From: UBA8752 sp965657965
GTDB taxonomy: Bacteria > Bacteroidota > Bacteroidia > Flavobacteriales_D > Sanyastnellaceae
Direction: 5' to 3'
Assembly (NCBI GenBank): GCA_965657965.1
Contig: CBFHQM010000003.1
Coordinates: 62,001-126,000, forward strand
Length of the DNA stretch: 64,000 bases
How positions within the stretch are numbered: the stretch's first letter is position 1; each line of letters begins with the position of its first letter. A model generated the notes under the pieces. The model worked only from the letters and a program-made list of their open reading frames with translations. It made no database searches and was not told the DNA's origin. The position numbers were made by a program, and so were the translations under genes. This document shows positions 56,202 through 64,000 of this stretch, in pieces.

Positions 56202-56861
56202 ATGCCGAACCTGTTCCGCATTCTGGCCATCGCGATTCTGGCCGTGACTTCTTTCGGTGCTTGCGCCCAAACCGACTCCACTGCCAATGTTTTGGTGGTG
56301 CAACTCACAGGCGTGGTGGTCGAAGGCGATTCACTGGGGCCCATTCCTTTCGCCACCGTTTACCGGGCCCGAGATCAACGGGGCACCATTACCGATGAAT
56401 ATGGCTTTTTCGCCATCCCAGCTCGGGTCGGAGACACCGTTCGGTTCAGCGCCATTGGTTTGGTTCAAGGCGAAATCGTGGTTCCGGACCTGACCGGACA
56501 AGAAATGCCCGACCGCATGAGCGTGGTGTTGCCCTTGGGCCGAGACACCGTGATCATGGAAGCGGCACGCATCTACCCCTGGCCAAGCCGAGAGCGTTTT
56601 AAGGAAGAGTTTTTGGCCTTGAGAATGGAAGCCGATGCCCGTGAACGTGCCCGACGCAACTTGAATTTCGACCCCATGGCGATGTACGACCGCATGGCCG
56701 AGTTGGGGTCCACCCCCGAGGAGAACTTCCGTGTCCTTCAGGCCCGACAGGCCGAAATGGCAGGATATCAGGGCGGCGTGGTGCCCGTGAGCCTTCTGAA
56801 CCCACTGGCCTGGGGACAATTCATCAATGCGCTCCGCAGTGGAGATTACCGCAAGCGTTAA
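56202..56861 (+). CDS. exported carboxypeptidase-regulatory-like protein
   Basis: A 219-residue exported protein with signal peptide (MPNLFRILAIAILAVTSFGA) and a beta-sandwich resembling the carboxypeptidase-regulatory/CNA-B-like fold: FATVYRARDQRGTITDEYG then RVGDTVRFSAIG. A helical C-terminal half follows. The segment FGACAQ could be a lipobox or a signal peptidase I site. A TonB receptor gene with a similar N-terminal domain follows 41 bases later, so the two may work together in uptake. That is inference. Confidence 0.75.
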   Translation: MPNLFRILAIAILAVTSFGACAQTDSTANVLVVQLTGVVVEGDSLGPIPFATVYRARDQRGTITDEYGFFAIPARVGDTVRFSAIGLVQGEIVVPDLTGQEMPDRMSVVLPLGRDTVIMEAARIYPWPSRERFKEEFLALRMEADARERARRNLNFDPMAMYDRMAELGSTPEENFRVLQARQAEMAGYQGGVVPVSLLNPLAWGQFINALRSGDYRKR

Positions 56862-56902
56862 AACCGGTGCAACACTTTCGCTTCTTTTCCGTTGAAGTGT
56901 CC

Positions 56903-59473
56903 ATGCGCAAGCTGGCCATTCTCGTTCTGACCCTTGGAGTCTCTGCCTCCATTTGGGCCCAAGATTACCGTGTGTATGGTCGGGTTACCGATGGGTCGGG
57001 GCTTCCCCTTCCAGGGGCCACCGTGTTGCCTTTGGGCAGTCGTTCCGCGGCCGTCACCGATGCCAATGGTCGCTATGATCTGCCCCTTCGCGCCCCCGAT
57101 GAAGTCTCCATTCGTTTTACATTCATCGGCTTCGACCCAGTCACAAAGAAGGTCACCCCTACAGAAGCCGGAACACGGCTCGACATTCGCCTGAGGGCGG
57201 GTGTGGCACTCAGCCAAGCCGAAGTCGAAGCTGACGGCACGCGCACAAGCCCCATCCAACGTATCGATCCCCGTGTGGCGTCTCGCGTGCCCAGCATTCG
57301 CGGCACGGTCGAAGACCTGCTCATTCAGGCCCCGGTGAACTTCACAAGTGAGCTGTCGAGCGCATACAACGTGCGCGGTGGCAGCTTCGACGAGAACCTT
57401 GTTTACGTGAACGGCATCGAAGTCTACCGCCCATTTCTGGTGCGTGCGGGTCAGCAAGAGGGCTTGTCCTTTCCCAATCCGGACATGATCCAGTCCATCC
57501 GCTTTTCGGCCGGTGGATTTGAGGCCAAATACGGCGACAAAATGAGCTCGGTGCTCGACATCACTTACCGCCGACCTCAAGGCTTTGCGGGGCGTGCCAC
57601 GGGAAGCTTGCTCGGTGGCCAGTTCCAATTCGAAGACGTCTCCAAGGATGAACGTTGGACGTACAACATGGGCCTGCGCTACCGCAACAACGGCTACGTG
57701 TTGGGCAGTTTGGATGAGAGCGGCGAATACCGCCCCGTCTACACCGACTTCCAGAGCTACGTCACGTTTGACCCCGACGGTTACGGTCCATGGGAACTTC
57801 AGGCTTTGGGTACGGTCGCCCGAAACCAGTACCGGTTCATTCCCCAGACCCGAGAGACCAATGTGGGCACGATCAACGAAGCCCTTCGGCTCACCGTGTA
57901 CTTCGATGGCCAGGAGGTCACGCAATACCAGACCGGCTTCGGCGCACTGGCCGCCGAACGGGTCACGCCAACTTCTCGGGTTCGCTTTATTGCTTCGGCC
58001 TTTCGCACGGACGAAGAGGAAACCTTTGACATTTTAGGAGGCTACTACTTGAGTCAATTGGAGCGCGACCCAGGGTCTGACGCCTTTGGCGAGGCACTCG
58101 GCCTGCAAGGGGTGGGCTACTTCCTCAACCACGCCCGCAACGAACTGCAGGCGACCGTTCTCTCCGGCAGCGCCCGCGGCTCCTTTACATGGGACAAAGA
58201 GGCCCATCTGACCGAATGGGGTGTACAAGCTCGGCACGAGATCATCGACGACACCTTGAATGAGTGGGAGCTGGTGGACAGCGCGGGCTACATCATTCCG
58301 CACCCCGAGGACAACATTGGCTACATCTCCCCTTCGGACCGCCCGTTTCAAGAGATTTTGCTCCAAGACGTGGTCCGCACCGAAAATCGCACTTCCTCGA
58401 GCCGTTTGATGGCCTACGCCCAAGACACCTGGAAGGGCAACTGGACCGACGGCAGCGAGTGGGAATTGCACGCGGGGCTTCGCGCGCACCATTGGACCTT
58501 CAATGGTCAAACCGTAGGCGGCCCCCGGGTGCATGCCGCATGGAAACCAAAGTGGTCCATGGGCGCCGACTCTTTGGGCAACAAGGTCATGCGCGACGTG
58601 GTCTTTAACCTGGCTGGCGGATGGTACTATCAGCCTGCCTTTTATCGGGAAATGCGGGACCTTTCCGGCCAAGTCAATCCCGACATCCGCGCACAACGCG
58701 CTTTGCACCTGATTGCCGGCGCCAACTACCGTTTCGATTGGCACGGCAGGCCCTTTTTGCTCAACACGGAACTCTACCACAAGGACATGGCCTCGCTCAT
58801 CCCCTACGAGGTGGAGAACGTGCGATTGCGCTACTACGCCGACAACAACGCCGTGGGCCGGGCCACGGGCATCGATGTGATGCTCAACGGCGAGTTCATC
58901 GATGGTGTGCAGAGTTGGATGCGCATGAGCCTGCTCAAGGCCCAAGAAGACCTCACCGACGACGGCTACTACGATTTCTACAACCAAGCTGGAGAGCTGA
59001 TTGTGCCCGGTTACTCCTTTGACCCGGTGGCCACAGACAGCACCCTGGTCGAGCCTGGCTTCATCCCCCGAACCACCGACCAGCGGTTCTCCATGTCCAT
59101 GCTTTTCCAAGATGAGATGCCGGGCGCCCCGCAGTTCAAAGTGCTCTTGAGCCTGTTTTATGGCACGGGTCTCCCCTTCGGTCCACCGGACTTCGAACGT
59201 TACAAAGACACCCTCCGCTTGCCCGCCTATCGACGCGTGGACATTGGCTTCTCCCGCGACCTGTTCCTCGGCAATCGTGGCCGCCTGAAGAAAGACGGCA
59301 GCGACCGCATCAAGCCCCTCGAAGGATTTGTGGCCTTGGAGATCTTCAACCTATTGGCCATCCGAAACACCGTCAACCACACGTGGATTCAAGACGTGTC
59401 TGGACGGCGCTACGCCATCCCGAACTACCTCACCGCGCGCCGCATCAACCTCAAGTTCGCGCTCCGCTTTTGA
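56903..59473 (+). CDS. TonB-dependent receptor with carboxypeptidase-regulatory domain
   Basis: An 856-residue outer membrane receptor. It has a signal peptide (MRKLAILVLTLGVSASIWAQ), then a carboxypeptidase-regulatory-like domain (about 20-105: GRVTDGSGLPLPGATVLP, RYDLPLRAPDEV) and a plug domain (SAYNVRGGSFDENLVYVNG). The C-terminal beta-barrel has aromatic-rich strands, with the final strand ending in NLKFALRF. It imports a large substrate across the outer membrane using TonB energy, with substrate unknown. No SusD-like partner is next to it. The start at MRKLAIL (56903) is preferred over the upstream ATG 56867. Confidence 0.9.
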   Translation: MRKLAILVLTLGVSASIWAQDYRVYGRVTDGSGLPLPGATVLPLGSRSAAVTDANGRYDLPLRAPDEVSIRFTFIGFDPVTKKVTPTEAGTRLDIRLRAGVALSQAEVEADGTRTSPIQRIDPRVASRVPSIRGTVEDLLIQAPVNFTSELSSAYNVRGGSFDENLVYVNGIEVYRPFLVRAGQQEGLSFPNPDMIQSIRFSAGGFEAKYGDKMSSVLDITYRRPQGFAGRATGSLLGGQFQFEDVSKDERWTYNMGLRYRNNGYVLGSLDESGEYRPVYTDFQSYVTFDPDGYGPWELQALGTVARNQYRFIPQTRETNVGTINEALRLTVYFDGQEVTQYQTGFGALAAERVTPTSRVRFIASAFRTDEEETFDILGGYYLSQLERDPGSDAFGEALGLQGVGYFLNHARNELQATVLSGSARGSFTWDKEAHLTEWGVQARHEIIDDTLNEWELVDSAGYIIPHPEDNIGYISPSDRPFQEILLQDVVRTENRTSSSRLMAYAQDTWKGNWTDGSEWELHAGLRAHHWTFNGQTVGGPRVHAAWKPKWSMGADSLGNKVMRDVVFNLAGGWYYQPAFYREMRDLSGQVNPDIRAQRALHLIAGANYRFDWHGRPFLLNTELYHKDMASLIPYEVENVRLRYYADNNAVGRATGIDVMLNGEFIDGVQSWMRMSLLKAQEDLTDDGYYDFYNQAGELIVPGYSFDPVATDSTLVEPGFIPRTTDQRFSMSMLFQDEMPGAPQFKVLLSLFYGTGLPFGPPDFERYKDTLRLPAYRRVDIGFSRDLFLGNRGRLKKDGSDRIKPLEGFVALEIFNLLAIRNTVNHTWIQDVSGRRYAIPNYLTARRINLKFALRF

Positions 59474-59595
59474 GCGCTTCCATCAAGGCCGTTCTTATCA
59501 GAAGCGTGATCAGGATTTTGAGATGTCCACCGTGTTCGGTTGGGACATCGTACACCTGAGGGACCTGTTCGCCCCGTTGTGGGATAATTTTATCT
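59474..59595. promoter_or_regulatory. 122-base spacer with TAATTTTA box
   Basis: The gap between the receptor and lectin genes contains TAATTTTA at 59585-59592, a one-mismatch -7 element three bases before ATG 59596. I see no strong terminator for the receptor gene. Confidence 0.3.
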
Positions 59596-61656
59596 ATGGT
59601 CCCACGTCTGACCCCTCTTCTTCCCTCCTTTCTTTTTGCCATCATCGGTCTGTTTCATGCTTCCGTCATGGCGCAGGGTGACCCTGTCTATTTCCTCAAC
59701 GGATCTGCCCAAGCCACTGGAGATGATTGCTACGAAATCACCCCCGCCCTCAATACACAAACGGGCAGCGTGTGGTATGCCGACCAAGTGGATTTGAGTC
59801 AGCCCTTGGATCTTCAGTTCCTTCTAAACTTGGGCAACAACGACGGCATTGGCGCCGACGGAATCTGCTTTGTTCTGCAGACTGTGGGTGTGGATGTGAT
59901 TGGAGAAAGTGGCGGCGGCATCGGTTTTCTTGGAGCGGACTTTCAACCGGCTTTTGCTGTGGAATTTGACACGTGGCAAAACGCCGACTTTGGAGACCCC
60001 ATCGGAGATCACATTGCCATGGTGTCCAATGGGAGTGTGAATCACCTGCTGCCTTCTGCCATTGCGGGCCCCGTTCAGGCCGATGCCTTTGACCCGAACA
60101 TTGAAGACGGTGAGGACCATCAAGGCCGGGTCACTTGGGACCCTGAGACCCAACTCGTGCAGGTCTATTTTGACTGTGAACTTCGGCTGGAAGGCGTGGT
60201 CAATTTGATCGACGACATCTTCGAAGGCCAGAACCAGGTCTTCTTTGGATTCACTGCGGGCACGGGAGGCGCCAACAACCTGCAAACCGTTTGCCTAGAA
60301 GAAAACATCTTGGGCAGTGCTGCCGAGAGCTTTGTATGTCCCGGAGCCGACCTGCAGCTGAACGTTCCCAGCCCCAATGGACTGGCCACTTGGACCCCTT
60401 CGGATTACTTAGACGATCCCGCCTCGGCCTCGCCCGTGGCGTCGCCGCCAAGTGGGTTGAGCGAGCCCATTGTATACGTGGTTGACTATTTGGACAATTG
60501 TGGTGTGGCCGTGACCGACACCATCGCGCTCAGCGTAGAGGTCATGACCGCCGACGTCGAAGGGGTGTCCGACCTGACTTGCGACGTAACCGAATTGACG
60601 CTGACCGCCACATCCAACTTCCCCGGGCCACTGGACTTCGATTGGACCGCTCTGGTTGGAGGCCTTCAAGCCGTCGATGGTCAAGCCTCGGTGGGTACAC
60701 CGGGCAGTTATGAGTTGCTGATTTCGTTTCAAGATGGACTTTGTGAGGCCGGAACGGCGTTTGAGGTGGGCATTGACACCACCTCTGCCACAGGCGACCT
60801 CGCATCCGAACTCTTCCTGACGTGCATCAACCCTACCGTCCTGTTAGAGGCCTTGTCGCTCTCCCCTGCCAACGCCACAGTTTCGTGGAGCACACCCGAC
60901 GGCGCCATTCAGGGCAACGGCGCGGCCGTGAACGCCACCGAAGCCGGCACCTATGCGGCCACGATAGAAAATCCCGCCAATGGGTGCACCACCAGCACTC
61001 CAGTGGAGGTCACGGATGCCACTGCAGCTCCCCAAATCATTCCGGGCACCATCGAACCCCTTACCTGCTTGAACCCAGGTCAGCCTGTGGTTGGTGCGGG
61101 CGTTGCAGAGGCCGCACCATTCGGACCGCCGGGACTTACACCACTGGTCTCTTGGACAAACGCAGGCAACGGCACCACCCAAGGCGTATCGCCATCGAGC
61201 GGCTCCTTTGGCCCCATCATTCAGGCCGCAGGCACTTACCAGCTGGTGGTGGAATGGGCAGAGACGGGCTGCGCAGACAGCATTCAGGTGCAGGCACTCG
61301 AGGGCGAGGATTTCGGCTTGGACATCAGCTCCATCGCCTTTCCCAACATCTTGACCGCAAACAATGACGGCCGAAACGACAGTTGGCACCCCTTCCTTGG
61401 GGACTTTCCCGATGTTCAAGCTTTGTCGGTGTTGACCAATTACGCTTTGCGCATTTACAACCGGTGGGGCACTTTGGTCTTTAGCAATTCGGGAGATGGT
61501 TTTTCCTCCGGAACACCCATACGCTGGTACGGAAACAACGGCAGCGGATCCCCCTTAACCTCGGGCACCTATTGGTATGTTGTCGATTACACTTCCACTT
61601 GCGGCAACAGCCAATCCGGTTCGGCCACAGGCGCATTGCAACTCATCCGAGAGTAA
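59596..61656 (+). CDS. L-type lectin-like protein with T9SS type B tail
   Basis: A 686-residue exported protein. After a signal peptide (LLPSFLFAIIGLFHASVMAQ) comes an L-type lectin-like jelly roll (about residues 30-235: LQFLLNLGNNDGIGADG, FAVEFDTWQNADFGDP, VYFDCELRLEG). Several Ig-like/CHU-type segments follow. The C-terminal ~95 residues (FPNILTANNDGRNDSWHP ... YNRWGTLVF ... GTYWYVVDY) form a T9SS type B (gliding-motility-associated) sorting domain. It is probably secreted and attached at the surface by T9SS. Ligand binding is inferred. Confidence 0.85.
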   Translation: MVPRLTPLLPSFLFAIIGLFHASVMAQGDPVYFLNGSAQATGDDCYEITPALNTQTGSVWYADQVDLSQPLDLQFLLNLGNNDGIGADGICFVLQTVGVDVIGESGGGIGFLGADFQPAFAVEFDTWQNADFGDPIGDHIAMVSNGSVNHLLPSAIAGPVQADAFDPNIEDGEDHQGRVTWDPETQLVQVYFDCELRLEGVVNLIDDIFEGQNQVFFGFTAGTGGANNLQTVCLEENILGSAAESFVCPGADLQLNVPSPNGLATWTPSDYLDDPASASPVASPPSGLSEPIVYVVDYLDNCGVAVTDTIALSVEVMTADVEGVSDLTCDVTELTLTATSNFPGPLDFDWTALVGGLQAVDGQASVGTPGSYELLISFQDGLCEAGTAFEVGIDTTSATGDLASELFLTCINPTVLLEALSLSPANATVSWSTPDGAIQGNGAAVNATEAGTYAATIENPANGCTTSTPVEVTDATAAPQIIPGTIEPLTCLNPGQPVVGAGVAEAAPFGPPGLTPLVSWTNAGNGTTQGVSPSSGSFGPIIQAAGTYQLVVEWAETGCADSIQVQALEGEDFGLDISSIAFPNILTANNDGRNDSWHPFLGDFPDVQALSVLTNYALRIYNRWGTLVFSNSGDGFSSGTPIRWYGNNGSGSPLTSGTYWYVVDYTSTCGNSQSGSATGALQLIRE

Positions 61657-61692
61657 CGCTGGCCGGCATTTGACCCGCAGTACCCGCATCAA

Positions 61693-61721
61693 AAAAGGCC
61701 GCCCCCGAGGGACGGCCTTTT
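61693..61721. terminator. bidirectional Rho-independent terminator
   Basis: A 9-bp stem AAAAGGCCG/CGGCCTTTT (61693-61701 with 61713-61721) between the convergent lectin and repeat-protein genes. It has an A/T run on both outer sides, so it can stop transcription from either direction. Confidence 0.85.
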
Positions 61722-61741
61722 CTTCGGAGCAGAATTTGAAC

Positions 61742-64000
61742 TCAATCCGCAATGCACGAGGTGTCGAAGTAAATGAGGAACTCCAACAAGTCCGCGACGC
61801 CAATCACACCGTCGTCCGTAAGGTCGGCGGGACAAGCGTCGTTTCCAGAACCACCGCAATCGTAGATGCAGCCGCCATCGTCGAGGGTCGCGGTGGCATC
61901 ATAGTTGAGTGCATCCGCGTAAGTGCATCCCAAACAACCCGACAGATCACAACTGCCATCGTCTTGGGTGGCTTGCGCATCGTAGTTGCACGCCGAAGGC
62001 AGGGTACATCCTGCACAACTCGCAAAGTCACAACTGCCATCGTTGTTGGTGGCCAACGGCTCGTAATTGCAGGCTCCACTGTTGGTACAGCCCAAGATTT
62101 CCAGTTCGTCGCACACGCCATTGCCATCGGCATCATTCACACAGTCTCCATCGCAATCATACAGCAAGCCCACAGGGTAAATGCAGCTTCCATTGGACTG
62201 CGTCGCCGATGCGTTGTAGTTGCAAGCCGTCGCCTCGGTGCAGCCCACGCAACTCACATAGTCGCAAGCGCCGCTTGACTGCGTCGCCAACGCATCGTAG
62301 TTGCACGCCGCAGCGTCCAAGCACCCCACACAACTTGCGAAGTCACAAGCGCCATCGTCGTCGGTCGCTTCTGGATCATAGTTGCATGCGGCACCATCTG
62401 TACACCCCGGAATTTCCAGCGGATCACACACGCCATTCTGGTTTACATCTTGAAGACACTCCCCATTGCAATCGACATAAGCGTTGGCTGGATAGGTGCA
62501 ACTGCCATCGTTTTGCGCAGCCCCACTGTCGTAATTGCATGCCCCAGCGTCGGTGCACCCGAGACAACTCTCGTAGTCACAGGATCCGTCGTTGACGAGT
62601 GCATCTGCATCGTAGTTGCATGCGCTGTCGTCCGTACAGCCGGCACAACTCACGTTCTCGCAACTGCCATCATCAATGGACGCCTGTGCATCATAATTGC
62701 AGGCAAACGCATCGGTGCACCCCTCGGTCTCGAGTTCGTCGCAAGTGCCGTTTTGGTTCACGTCGTTCAAGCAATCTCCGTTGCAATCGACATTTGCCCC
62801 TGCATAAGTGCAGCTGCCGTCCGACACTGTGGCATTTGCCGCATAATTGCAGGCTGTGGCGTCCGTGCAACCTGTGCAGGTCTGATAATCACAGCTTCCG
62901 TTGTTCAATGTGGCGCTTGCATCGTAGTTGCACGCTGTGGAATCGGTACAGCCGCCACAACTCTCTGTCTCGCAACTACCATCGTCGAAAGCCGCAGCTG
63001 AGCTGTAGTTGCAACTCAGTGGGTCTGTGCACCCTCCTGTTTCGTTCTCGTCGCACACGCCATTCTGGTTCGCATCATTAATGCAATTGCAGTCGCAGTC
63101 CACATTGGTGGCGCCGTTGCACAAATCCTCTGGGGTGAAACAAGTGGTGGCCAAGGTGGCATCTGGATCGTAATTGCAGGCGCCTGGATCGAGACAACCC
63201 GAACAGCTGTCAAACTCGCAAGGGTTTTCTGTGTCGAGGTAATTGCATGCAAATGGCAACGTACAGCCATTCAACATTGCCATGTTTCCAGTCGACATAC
63301 CGTAGGTACAAGACCCATCAGACAGCGTAGCGGAAGGATCATAGTTGTTGGCCGCAGGATCATTGCATCCGTAGCAATCAAAGTTGCAACTGCCATCGGA
63401 CACCGTCGCACTGGCATTGTAGTTGCACGCTTGAATGATGATGCACCCTTCCACAGGAGAATAAGTGCACAAGGACACGTCATTGTAGGTCGCAGTTGGG
63501 TCGTAATTGTCCGCTGCAGGATCCTTACAGCCCACGACCACACAACTGCCATCGTCAATGGAAGCTTGGTCGTCGTAATTGACCGCAGCGGGGTTCGTAC
63601 AGCCTCTGCACGTCAAAAGGTCGCAGGAACCATCAGAAATGGTCGCTGTGCTGTCAAAGTCGCACGCCAGCGGATTCGTACAACCATAGCAAGAGGTTAG
63701 GTCGCAATCCTCGCTAGACACCGTTGCCGTGATGTCGAAGTTGCAAGCAAATTGATTGGTGCAACCGACATAGTAGCATGATCCATCACTGTAATCTGCA
63801 TTGGCGTCGTAATTGTCCGCCTCTGGGTCAATGCAACCCGTGTACAAGCAGCTGTTGTTGTCGATGGTGGCATCTTCATCGTAATTGAAAGCATCCTCGT
63901 CCGTGCATCCACGGCAGCTGTACAAGTCACAATCCCCGCTGGAAATGGTCGCCAAAACATCGAAGTTGCAGGCAAAGGGGTTCATGCAACCCAGGCAAGA
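61742..64000 (-). CDS. Cys/Asp-rich tandem-repeat protein, 5' end off window
   Basis: The frame enters from beyond position 64000 in mid-repeat (SCLGC before ...MNPFACNF), so the N-terminus, including any signal peptide, is outside the window and the internal ATG at 63985 is not a real start. Within view there are 23 units of the type GCTDxxACNYDxxAxxDDGSC, many followed by (D/E)xxSC, with a longer D-rich linker (VDCNGDCLNDVNQNG) about every third unit in the C-terminal half. It ends with a dockerin-like tail (CPADLTDDGVIGVAD). The cysteine pairs and Asp ladders suggest Ca2+-bound, disulfide-braced rods like thrombospondin type 3, but the binding is inferred. No T9SS tail is seen. Confidence 0.8.
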   Translation of the reverse strand, partial: SCLGCMNPFACNFDVLATISSGDCDLYSCRGCTDEDAFNYDEDATIDNNSCLYTGCIDPEADNYDANADYSDGSCYYVGCTNQFACNFDITATVSSEDCDLTSCYGCTNPLACDFDSTATISDGSCDLLTCRGCTNPAAVNYDDQASIDDGSCVVVGCKDPAADNYDPTATYNDVSLCTYSPVEGCIIIQACNYNASATVSDGSCNFDCYGCNDPAANNYDPSATLSDGSCTYGMSTGNMAMLNGCTLPFACNYLDTENPCEFDSCSGCLDPGACNYDPDATLATTCFTPEDLCNGATNVDCDCNCINDANQNGVCDENETGGCTDPLSCNYSSAAAFDDGSCETESCGGCTDSTACNYDASATLNNGSCDYQTCTGCTDATACNYAANATVSDGSCTYAGANVDCNGDCLNDVNQNGTCDELETEGCTDAFACNYDAQASIDDGSCENVSCAGCTDDSACNYDADALVNDGSCDYESCLGCTDAGACNYDSGAAQNDGSCTYPANAYVDCNGECLQDVNQNGVCDPLEIPGCTDGAACNYDPEATDDDGACDFASCVGCLDAAACNYDALATQSSGACDYVSCVGCTEATACNYNASATQSNGSCIYPVGLLYDCDGDCVNDADGNGVCDELEILGCTNSGACNYEPLATNNDGSCDFASCAGCTLPSACNYDAQATQDDGSCDLSGCLGCTYADALNYDATATLDDGGCIYDCGGSGNDACPADLTDDGVIGVADLLEFLIYFDTSCIAD
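61745..61834 (-). other. dockerin-like C-terminal tail (third protein)
   Basis: The last 30 codons encode CPADLTDDGVIGVAD then LLEFLIYFDTSC, the same Cys-EF-hand-Cys arrangement as the other two proteins. Confidence 0.65.
61840..64000 (-). repeat. array of 23 Cys/Asp-rich units
   Basis: Twenty-three consecutive units with conserved GC..x(2-4)ACNYD..A and DDGSC or NDGSC. The unit order parallels the central array of the giant protein. The copies have diverged as DNA, so the conservation is at the protein level. Confidence 0.85.

Noticed and set aside
56858..57925. Minus-strand frame opposite the TonB receptor start
   Set aside because: It is a shadow frame generated by the GC-rich codon pattern of the receptor gene.
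58034..59110. Minus-strand frame opposite the TonB receptor barrel
   Set aside because: Same reason: no homology-like features and complete overlap with the receptor.
1..64000. tRNA, rRNA, insertion sequences or prophage genes
   Set aside because: I found no tRNA-like cloverleaf between genes, no rRNA, no transposase or integrase motifs and no phage structural genes.

Overview
The window is a densely coded, roughly 55% GC stretch of a Bacteroidota chromosome, most likely a marine-type, Flavobacteriales-like lineage. The evidence is a type IX secretion (T9SS) plug protein, T9SS type A and type B C-terminal sorting domains, a BT_3928-like DoxX protein beside a DUF1599 protein, a Na+-NQR operon next to plugD and apaG, a carboxypeptidase-regulatory TonB receptor, giant Cys/Asp-rich repeat proteins, and promoter -7 boxes of the Bacteroidota type (TAnnTTTG) instead of TATAAT. 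I see no rRNA, tRNA, CRISPR array, phage or insertion sequence, and no gene-free gap longer than 300 bases.

Layout. 0.1-1.5 kb: HAD phosphatase and class IV aminotransferase. 1.5-6.4 kb: a minus-strand operon (DUF1599, DoxX/BT_3928, ABC permease) divergent from folP-cdaA (folate synthesis and c-di-AMP synthesis). 6.4-10.2 kb: minus strand, a secreted choice-of-anchor-B protein with a T9SS tail, a small antitoxin-like protein and an M49 peptidase lipoprotein. 10.3-18.3 kb: LptF/G permease, two overlapping glycosyltransferases, a 2OG-Fe oxygenase, a split YeeE/YedE pair, an HtrA protease and a LON-domain protein. 18.3-22.8 kb: a lipoprotein, two arginine-deiminase-superfamily hydrolases and argS. 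22.8-33.4 kb: two small genes and a 3281-residue secreted mosaic protein. 33.6-38.6 kb: ffh, folD, ribD, an EamA-like transporter and an SGNH lipoprotein. 38.6-43.1 kb: DUF2807 lipoprotein, mazG, a PagL-like outer membrane protein and a secreted beta-helix-like protein. 43.3-50.6 kb: a complete nqrABCDEF-apbE operon with a convergent small gene that looks like nqrM. 50.8-56.2 kb: plugD, apaG, an SDR, a glycosyltransferase and prfC. 56.2-64 kb: a carboxypeptidase-regulatory protein, a TonB-dependent receptor, an L-type lectin with a T9SS type B tail, and a convergent Cys-rich repeat gene that runs off the window.

How the genes work together. Housekeeping functions (folate and one-carbon, riboflavin, c-di-AMP, protein targeting, translation termination, arginine charging) are interleaved with cell-envelope functions. 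The sodium pump includes its flavin transferase and a candidate maturation factor. The T9SS plug gene diverges from it, and several probable T9SS cargo proteins lie in the same window.

The least ordinary signals are: (1) exact TAnnTTTG boxes ending only 3-10 bases before the start codon at nine genes, implying leaderless or nearly leaderless mRNAs, with three of these boxes built on the upstream gene's TAA stop; (2) two giant Cys-rich repeat proteins 34 kb apart whose repeat units line up one to one, including degenerate units; (3) a ~195-residue module occurring four times in the 3281-residue protein; (4) a single dockerin-like EF-hand flanked by cysteines as the last ~30 residues of three secreted proteins that lack a T9SS tail.
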